A stretch of DNA of 10,667 nucleotides from Treponema sp. UBA4319 (lineage in GTDB: Bacteria; Spirochaetota; Spirochaetia; Treponematales; Treponemataceae), in assembly GCA_002393865.1 (NCBI GenBank), contig DGUD01000059.1:1-10667 (forward strand). Reading direction: 5' to 3'. The position numbers and the translations under genes were made by a program. A model generated the notes under the pieces. It saw only the letters and a list, made by a program, of their open reading frames with translations, was not told the origin of the DNA and did not search any database. Shown one piece after another: positions 6,237 to 10,667 of this stretch (the stretch's first letter is position 1; each line of letters starts with the position of its first letter).

Positions 6237-7031
6237 CTAGAAACTGTTGCGGGACAGCGGGGTGCCTATCCAGACGCCTTCGCCGCCCAGATATTCGCGG
6301 TGCTCCCCGTCCACAAGAAACTGCACGTTCTCTACGGTGGGGAAGGCTGTTGCCGTATATACTATCTGTTGCAGCTGCCCGCGGGTGCCTTCGATGCCGT
6401 ACTGGTTGAATTCGAATTCCCCGCTGAAATTCAGTATGGCGGAGCCGCCCTTTACGGATGCGCTGATGAGCTGCGTGCCGGTGGAGACAAGCGTCCGGCA
6501 GCCTTCTTTCTCTTCTTCCACGGTGGGGCCATCGATGAGCGCGTTGATAGCATCGGCGAGCGGGCTCCCGGTCTTTTTCATCGCTCTGGTCACTTCGCGG
6601 CGCGTTACGGAGCCGTCGCTGTTTATGGACATGAAGCAGAGTTTCAGGTTTACCATTTGGGATGAGGCCGGCAGCGCGTCGCTCTTTTCTGCGGCGGGCT
6701 CGCTGTACGTGTCCTGTGTCGCCGCGGAGCTGCTTTTTCCTCCGTCGGAAGGCGCCGGAATCTTCTCTATCTCTATCTGGGGGGAAGTTACCGGCTCAAT
6801 CTCGTTCTTTCCTGCCGAGGCGACGGTTTCCGGCGCTGCGTTCTCCACGAAGGCCGGTGTCTTTCCGAATACCCTTCCGAAGAAGCCCGTGACCTTCAGG
6901 TTCTGGATGATTTTTCCCTGATTCACTAAAAAGAGGATGAAAAGTATAAGCGCGGCCGCGACCCAGAGCGCAAGGCCAAGGCCTGAGCTTCTGCGCGGTT
7001 CCTGCCGTTTGTTGCGGTTCTTTTCTGGCAT
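6237..7031 (-). CDS. Membrane-anchored GerMN-domain protein
   Basis: This 264-residue protein has a short basic cytoplasmic N-terminus (MPEKNRNKRQEPRRSS), one membrane helix at about residues 17-36 (GLGLALWVAAALILFILFLV), a low-complexity Ala/Pro/Ser/Glu linker (about 57-125) and a C-terminal GerMN domain (about 126-255). The domain shows VNLKLCFMSINSDGSVTRREV, then DAINALIDGPTVEEEKEGCRTLVS, then SAILNFSGEFEFN and QIVYTATAFPTVENVQFLVDG, the usual order of the family. GerMN domains occur in spore germination and sporulation proteins, but also in many non-spore-forming bacteria, where they act outside the membrane in roles not well defined. A GTG six codons upstream (7049) keeps the frame open but lies across the -10 box, so ATG 7031 was chosen. 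It heads the unit with the P-loop gene. Confidence 0.88.
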   Translation of the reverse strand: MPEKNRNKRQEPRRSSGLGLALWVAAALILFILFLVNQGKIIQNLKVTGFFGRVFGKTPAFVENAAPETVASAGKNEIEPVTSPQIEIEKIPAPSDGGKSSSAATQDTYSEPAAEKSDALPASSQMVNLKLCFMSINSDGSVTRREVTRAMKKTGSPLADAINALIDGPTVEEEKEGCRTLVSTGTQLISASVKGGSAILNFSGEFEFNQYGIEGTRGQLQQIVYTATAFPTVENVQFLVDGEHREYLGGEGVWIGTPLSRNSF

Positions 7032-7037
7032 GAGCTT

Positions 7038-7066
7038 ATTATAAACCACCGTTCCGTTTATTTCAA
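7038..7066 (-). promoter_or_regulatory. gerMN promoter, near-consensus and leaderless
   Basis: On the minus strand, -35 TTGAAA (7061-7066) and -10 TATAAT (7038-7043) are 17 nt apart and match sigma70 consensus 5/6 and 6/6. Only AAGCTC separates the -10 from the ATG at 7031. Transcription should therefore start at or beside the A of ATG, and there is no SD. This is the clearest leaderless promoter in the window. Confidence 0.7.
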
Positions 7067-7082
7067 TAAGCCTGCCGCAGGC

Positions 7083-7111
7083 TGGACAAATGGCGGAATT
7101 TATACTATATT
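7083..7111 (+). promoter_or_regulatory. Promoter of the Rrf2-family regulator gene
   Basis: -35 TGGACA (7083-7088) and -10 TATATT (7106-7111), 17 nt apart, match consensus 5/6 each. A leader of about 20 nt is predicted, with AGGGA at 7120-7124 as a poorly spaced SD. An AT-rich imperfect dyad (CTATATT and AATAG arms) covers the -10 and start region. Many Rrf2 proteins repress their own promoter at such a place; here this is inferred only. Confidence 0.5.
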
Positions 7112-7137
7112 AAACCACTAGGGAATAGATATTCGGT

Positions 7138-7587
7138 ATGAAGATATCAACACGTGGCCGCTATGCCTTGCGTTTTATGATAGACCTTGCGCAGCATGGC
7201 AACAATGGGTATACCGCGCTGAAAGATATGTCCCGGAGACAGGGAATCAGCGTGAAGTATCTGGAGCAGATAACATCCCTTCTCAGCAAATTCGGGCTGC
7301 TGCAGAGCGTGCGCGGCCCGCAGGGTGGCTATAAGCTCGCAAAAAAACCGTCCGAGTACACCGTGGGTGAAATTCTGCGCATTACGGAAGGCGACCTTGC
7401 GCCCGTAGCCTGCCTTGCCCAAGCGGTGAATACCTGCCCGCGCGTAAAGGAATGCCCTACGCTGTGCCTGTGGACGGGGCTGAAAAAAGTGATAAACGAC
7501 TATCTGGACAGCAAGACGCTGGAGGATTTGCTCTCTTCCTCCCCGGCGGAGCTGGCGTCGGACATTGCGCTAGAAGAGCCCGTCTGA
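7138..7587 (+). CDS. Rrf2-family transcriptional regulator, likely Fe-S binding
   Basis: This 149-residue DNA-binding protein has the Rrf2 start MKISTRGRYALRFMIDLA and a winged-helix core (TALKDMSRRQGISVKYLEQITSLLSKFGLLQSVRGPQGGYKLAK, residues 26-69), followed by the family's TVGEILRITEG. Four cysteines lie in the cluster loop: Cys92, Cys100, Cys106 and Cys110. IscR, NsrR and RsrR use cysteines here to hold an Fe-S cluster; the C-x7-C-x5-C-x3-C spacing differs from E. coli IscR (C-x5-C-x5-C), so the signal sensed cannot be assigned. It could report iron-sulfur status, nitric oxide, redox state or cysteine supply. No suf, isc or cys genes are in the window, so its targets lie elsewhere or are itself and the divergent gerMN. 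It is divergent from gerMN and convergent with the PAP2 gene, 10 nt away. Confidence 0.9.
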   Translation: MKISTRGRYALRFMIDLAQHGNNGYTALKDMSRRQGISVKYLEQITSLLSKFGLLQSVRGPQGGYKLAKKPSEYTVGEILRITEGDLAPVACLAQAVNTCPRVKECPTLCLWTGLKKVINDYLDSKTLEDLLSSSPAELASDIALEEPV

Positions 7588-7597
7588 GTGCGGGCAC

Positions 7598-8512
7598 TTA
7601 GAAATACATTGTCGCGAAGACTCCATCCGTGCGCAGCTGCACGGTGGCGTTTTTTCCGAACTTCATCGCCGAGAGCTTGCTGTGGATGAAGGGAACCCCG
7701 ATGCCGACTACCGTGCCGAGCGCAGCCCCTGCGGCGACATCCGACAGGAAGTGGTTGCCGCTGGATACGCGAAGCAGCGCCGTGGTGAAGGCGCAGGAAT
7801 ACGATGCGATATAGACAAGCGCTTTGAGGCGGGATTCCGGGTAATACTGGCTGAAGACGTAACTTACAAAGCCTGCGCTCATGAAGGCGCTGGTCGCATG
7901 CCCGCTGGGAAATGAGAATTCAAAATCATGGTTGTCCAGCCCCTCGGAATCGACCGCCCCGCCAGTCTGCCCGTAGGTGTAAGCATAGGGGCGTGCGCGG
8001 TGGACGGCGACTTTCAGGATATTTTTTATGCCGTATGAGATGAGATAGCTTTCGGCGTACATGGTGCCGATGGTGAGCAGCTCCTTTGCGGGCAGGTTCT
8101 GCCGGAGCGCTTCCGTGCCAAAAAGCCCGAGCGGGATGACAGCGAGGCTCACCGCGCAGGTGACATCTGCCGCCCGGTCTATGCCCTTGGAGTAGGGGCG
8201 CAGCCACGAGGCGTCGGTGATATACAGGTCTTCCGTATGCAATGTGCCTTGTACGTCCTCCCAGTCGGGAAGCGCGGGGAAATTGAGGTACTGCATGGCG
8301 AGCCCTGCGGCGCTGCTTGTGACGCCCGCGCCCAGCAGCAGCCCGTCTGTCAGCGGCTGGAGCGCGAAAGGGGAATAGAAGTCCGATGCCGTGCATTTTT
8401 CGCGGACGGATATAGTTTTGGGGAGCGCCGCGCCGCTTGCGTGCAGCACGAGCATGAGCGCGGTGAGCAGCAGGAGCTTCCGCTGCGGCTGGCGGGCAGG
8501 TGTGCGCGGCAT
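7598..8512 (-). CDS. Secreted PAP2-family phosphatase
   Basis: This 304-residue protein belongs to the type 2 phosphatidic acid phosphatase/vanadium-haloperoxidase superfamily. All three catalytic motifs are intact: K-x6-RP (Lys167 to Arg174-Pro175), PSGH (202-205) and R-x5-H-x3-D (Arg248, His254, Asp258). Residues 10-30 form a signal peptide or N-terminal anchor, and several hydrophobic segments follow (about 119-132, 147-160, 208-222, 231-247, 261-275). The substrate is probably a lipid phosphate or undecaprenyl-/phospholipid-like pyrophosphate at the membrane surface; it cannot be narrowed. The last residue is Phe after an alternating stretch, which is unusual for an inner-membrane PAP2 and could hint at an outer-membrane fate. 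Its ATG follows the methyltransferase TAA by one base (TAA-G-ATG), with the SD GAGG inside the upstream gene, so the two are translationally linked. Confidence 0.92.
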   Translation of the reverse strand: MPRTPARQPQRKLLLLTALMLVLHASGAALPKTISVREKCTASDFYSPFALQPLTDGLLLGAGVTSSAAGLAMQYLNFPALPDWEDVQGTLHTEDLYITDASWLRPYSKGIDRAADVTCAVSLAVIPLGLFGTEALRQNLPAKELLTIGTMYAESYLISYGIKNILKVAVHRARPYAYTYGQTGGAVDSEGLDNHDFEFSFPSGHATSAFMSAGFVSYVFSQYYPESRLKALVYIASYSCAFTTALLRVSSGNHFLSDVAAGAALGTVVGIGVPFIHSKLSAMKFGKNATVQLRTDGVFATMYF

Positions 8513-8513
8513 C

Positions 8514-9287
8514 TTATTTCCTCAGCTCGTACATGATGACTGCCGCAGCCTGCGCCACGTTCAGGCTGTCAACCTTGGGGGCGCTCTCTCCTGCCTCCAT
8601 GCCTGCGTACGGGATGATGACGACGTGGTCGCAGTGCTGCCGTACTTCGCCGCTGATGCCTTTCTCCTCGTTGCCGAGCACGATGAGCGCCGGCTTGCCC
8701 GCGCAGAGCTGGCGCAGTCCGGTGACGCTTTCTTTTGCATTGAGCGCGGTGCCGATTCGCACCATCTTGTGCTCCATATCAGAGAGCAGGCGGGAAATCG
8801 ATTTTATCGAATAGACCGTGACGAATTCCATGCCGCCTTCCGCGACACGGTAGCTGCTGGTGGTGATGGATGACTGCGCCTCGTCGATGGGGATGATGAT
8901 GTTCGGTATGCCGAAGAACGCCGCGCTGCGGACAATCGCGCCGAGGTTGTTCGAGTTCCCCACGCGGTCAAGCAGCAGCGCGCTCTGCTGCTGCTCCACC
9001 CATGACGCCGCGATGCTGGTGGTGAGCGGCATGACTTCCGGGCTCTCTATCATCGCGACGACGCCCTGATGGTGGATGCTGCCGCAGAGGCGCTCAAGCT
9101 CGGAGGCATCCTGCACCTGGTTGTAGGGGCGCTTCTGCTCTGCGAGTTTCTTGCACAGCCCTCCGAAGAGCGGCGCGCGTTCCTGCGTAAAGTAGAGGCG
9201 GCGGATTTTCTGCGGGTTCATTTTTTCCAGCGTCTTTACCGCCGCAAAACCGCAGACGGCAAGCTCGTTACGTTCTTTGTTCTTCAT
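8514..9287 (-). CDS. SpoU/TrmH-family RNA 2'-O-methyltransferase, YfiF-like
   Basis: This 257-residue SPOUT-class enzyme transfers methyl from S-adenosylmethionine to a ribose 2'-OH in rRNA or tRNA. The N-terminal substrate-binding domain begins VCGFAAVKTLEKMNPQKIRRLYFT and ends HHQGVVAMI (72-80). The knotted catalytic domain has motif 1 LLLDRVGNSNNLGAIVRSAAFFG (104-126; Asn114 and Arg120 are key positions), motif 2 LIVLGNEEKGIS (201-212) and motif 3 DSLNVAQAAAVIMYE (240-254). The HHQG and VAEGGMEFV features resemble E. coli YfiF more than RlmB. Motif 3 carries extra residues (MEAGESAPK, 230-238) between IPYAG and SLNV. The target nucleotide cannot be told. The start is supported by a near-leaderless promoter, and the gene heads an operon with the PAP2 gene. 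Confidence 0.9.
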   Translation of the reverse strand: MKNKERNELAVCGFAAVKTLEKMNPQKIRRLYFTQERAPLFGGLCKKLAEQKRPYNQVQDASELERLCGSIHHQGVVAMIESPEVMPLTTSIAASWVEQQQSALLLDRVGNSNNLGAIVRSAAFFGIPNIIIPIDEAQSSITTSSYRVAEGGMEFVTVYSIKSISRLLSDMEHKMVRIGTALNAKESVTGLRQLCAGKPALIVLGNEEKGISGEVRQHCDHVVIIPYAGMEAGESAPKVDSLNVAQAAAVIMYELRK

Positions 9288-9296
9288 ATCGCCACA

Positions 9297-9325
9297 AGTA
9301 TATAGCAGTGTCCCGATGAAGACAA
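9297..9325 (-). promoter_or_regulatory. Promoter of the SpoU methyltransferase operon, nearly leaderless
   Basis: On the minus strand, -35 TTGTCT (9320-9325) and -10 TATACT (9297-9302) are 17 nt apart and match 4/6 and 5/6. Nine nt separate the -10 from the ATG at 9287, so the leader would be about 0-3 nt. No SD is present. Confidence 0.6.
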
Positions 9326-9327
9326 GA

Positions 9328-9366
9328 GCCTGCCTTAAAAGTCAGTCCGTGGTTTTTGAGGCAGGC
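9328..9366 (-). terminator. Terminator after the HD-domain gene
   Basis: Arms GCCTGCCTTAAAA (9328-9340) and TTTTGAGGCAGGC (9354-9366) form a 13-bp stem with one G-T pair and a 13-nt loop. It begins 48 nt after the HD gene stop in the minus direction, and a T-rich stretch (TCTTGTCTTC) follows. It lies just before the methyltransferase -35 box, so it separates two same-strand units. Confidence 0.6.
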
Positions 9367-9414
9367 GTGCGGGAATCGTAGCGCCGGGAGGCTCCGCGGC
9401 TCTGTTCCTTCCGC

Positions 9415-10518
9415 TTAGTGCTGCCAGCGGACGCAGCCGCACGTGCTGTCCTTGTAGGCGAGGAATGCTTTGATGCATTCGTCCGCCTCAGGGCTGATTG
9501 CGGAGAGCCGCTTTGCCTGCCCGCTGGCTATCCTGACCAGCGGATTGACATAACGCTGCTTTACGTTCAGAGACACGCAGTACGCGTCCGCAAGCGGCTC
9601 CTCCGTGTGCTCGATTGCCGTCATGCTGCGGAACGTGCGGTAGAGCCGGGTGAATGCGGGGTCTGCGTCGTCCTCCGCAAAACCGTCAAAGCGGTTGATG
9701 AGCAGCTGCTCGCTTACGGTGTAGAAGTCGTCCTCTTTTGCAAAGCCGCATTCCACGGCGCGGCTCAGGACATCCGCCATCAGCTGCATGGCGATTTTGT
9801 CTTCGTTGCGCTGGAGGATAAGGCTGGTCGCGCAGAATTTCTTTGTGTACTCAAGCGCTGCCGCCTCGCTGCGGAAGCCCAGCTCCAGCTGCCCCGCCTT
9901 GTTTTTCATCAGCATGACCTGCGCGTAGTTTGCCGCGATGGCGTCCATGCTCCAGATGCCGTTGAGCGCCGCCCCGCTCGGATACATGTATTCAAGGCGG
10001 TCCGCGCACAGACCGGGGACAGCGGTGTCGGCGACGGAATACATGTGGTAGTCGGCGACGGCATCAAAGTCAAGCGCGTGCGCCTCCAGCAGCGTCAGGA
10101 GCTCCTCGCTGTCGGCAAGCATGCGGATATTCAGCGCCTCCGTGCTCTCCTGGGTGAGCGCGTCGCCGTTGCGGAAATCGGTCACGTGGCTGAACGTGGG
10201 GCTGGAGACATCGTGCAGCAGGGCGGCGACCGTCTGCGCGCGATCATGCGTGAAATTCCACACGATAAGCGCCGTTCCTACCGAATGGTTGAGGCGTGAA
10301 TAATAGAATCTGTTGTGGAAGAGCGGCGTCCAGTCCGTGCCGCACAGCAGCCCTATGCCTTGCAGCCGTTGGAGCAGCGGAAGACCCACGAAATCGAACA
10401 GGAAATCCGGAAATTCCGGGCAGAGAATCTTGTGATATCCGGCGGTATCAAATGCGGTATCGTCGCGCGCATACGCGCCCTCCTGGGCGAGCGTTTCCAG
10501 CCAGTTGTCGTTGTCCAT
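9415..10518 (-). CDS. HD-domain phosphohydrolase
   Basis: This is a predicted 367-residue metal-dependent phosphohydrolase of the HD superfamily. The metal site is complete: His78 in SRLNHSVGTALI, His102-Asp103 in AALLHDVSSPTFSHV, and a late Asp173 in GLCADRLEY. The LLHD-x5-FSH pattern resembles dNTPase/SAMHD1-like and YdhJ-type HD proteins, so a nucleotide or nucleic-acid phosphate substrate is possible but unproven. The C-terminal half (about 190-367) is helical with no domain I recognise. The frame is open up to a TTG at 10656 (413 residues) with a codon pattern not unlike the gene. ATG 10518 was preferred because MDNDNWLETLAQEG follows a good -10 box and the upstream part has no SD. Its start is the least certain in the window. 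A terminator hairpin follows its stop. Confidence 0.85.
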   Translation of the reverse strand: MDNDNWLETLAQEGAYARDDTAFDTAGYHKILCPEFPDFLFDFVGLPLLQRLQGIGLLCGTDWTPLFHNRFYYSRLNHSVGTALIVWNFTHDRAQTVAALLHDVSSPTFSHVTDFRNGDALTQESTEALNIRMLADSEELLTLLEAHALDFDAVADYHMYSVADTAVPGLCADRLEYMYPSGAALNGIWSMDAIAANYAQVMLMKNKAGQLELGFRSEAAALEYTKKFCATSLILQRNEDKIAMQLMADVLSRAVECGFAKEDDFYTVSEQLLINRFDGFAEDDADPAFTRLYRTFRSMTAIEHTEEPLADAYCVSLNVKQRYVNPLVRIASGQAKRLSAISPEADECIKAFLAYKDSTCGCVRWQH

Positions 10519-10522
10519 CCCT

Positions 10523-10666
10523 TCAAGTATAGCGCATTTCCGCGAAAAATAATAGCCCTGTTCTGAGAGCCGCACGGAAATCAGTTTGGTGTGGAGCGCG
10601 AAGGAAAAGACGGCTGAAAACCCGCATTGGCGCGGTACGAGCATCAGCGAGTTCAATACCTATTCC
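10523..10666 (-). other. Possible 3' end of an upstream gene, or N-terminal extension of the HD protein
   Basis: Upstream of the HD gene two minus-strand frames stay open to the window edge region. One ends in TGA at 10523-10525, 4 nt before ATG 10518, and would be the last 47 residues of a truncated gene (it ends TGLLFFAEMRYT). The other continues into the HD frame from 10656. Neither resembles a family I know. At most one is real. Confidence 0.2.
10526..10531 (-). promoter_or_regulatory. Candidate -10 box of the HD gene
   Basis: TATACT on the minus strand is the same hexamer as in the methyltransferase promoter. It lies 7 nt before ATG 10518. No -35 box is recognisable at 15-18 nt spacing. 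The GAAGGG between it and the ATG touches the start codon, too close to act as a normal SD. Confidence 0.35.
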
Positions 10667-10667
10667 G

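Noticed and set aside
6237..7031. GerMN protein as a sign of a spore former
   Set aside because: GerMN domains are common in non-sporulating bacteria, and no other sporulation gene is present.
7585..7600. Short AGTG/CACT hairpin between the Rrf2 and PAP2 genes
   Set aside because: Only 4-5 pairs with a tiny loop and no T-run, which is likely by chance.
9418..10299. 293-codon plus-strand frame opposite the HD gene
   Set aside because: The minus frame has the full HD metal site. The plus frame is an antisense shadow.

Overview
The window looks like chromosomal DNA of a spirochaete, most likely a Treponema-type species. This is an inference from gene content and style: small secreted proteins of unknown function, a YARHG-domain protein, a GerMN-domain membrane protein, a bacterial-type ProRS with an editing insert, and a TrmH-family methylase paired with a PAP2 phosphatase. 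No rRNA, tRNA, CRISPR array or intact transposase was seen.

Layout. Bases 1-1040 are clearly more AT-rich than the rest. They hold the 3' part of a YgjP-type (DUF45) metalloprotease gene and the wreck of a membrane-anchored LuxR-type regulator broken by two frameshifts. About 250 bp of apparently non-coding DNA follows. The GC-richer core begins at about 1290. On the plus strand it carries a secreted DUF4424-like/YARHG protein, proS (prolyl-tRNA synthetase) and a secreted protein of unknown function. These converge on a minus-strand pair: a GerMN membrane protein followed by a small P-loop kinase-like protein. A divergent intergenic region at about 7032-7137 separates gerMN from a plus-strand Rrf2-family regulator. 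The Rrf2 gene converges on a minus-strand operon of a YfiF-like SpoU RNA 2'-O-methyltransferase and a secreted PAP2 phosphatase. At the right end is a minus-strand HD-domain phosphohydrolase.

The genes do not form one pathway. They are housekeeping and envelope genes in short transcription units. The most unusual signal concerns expression. Four genes that begin their own transcription units (proS, gerMN, the methyltransferase and the HD gene) have a sigma70-like -10 box ending only 6-9 nt before the start codon, and none has a usable Shine-Dalgarno (SD) sequence. Three of the four also have a -35 box at exactly 17 nt spacing. The other genes, mostly internal or downstream, carry clear SD sites. 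The sequence therefore predicts leaderless or near-leaderless mRNAs for unit-leading genes.

Other points of interest are a repeated palindrome (GTTTCAAAAG arms) at two intergenic sites, a protein-like open frame without a start codon that runs into the proS start, and a stand-alone four-cysteine Rrf2 regulator with an AT-rich possible operator. No clearly new multi-gene defence or biosynthetic system is visible.
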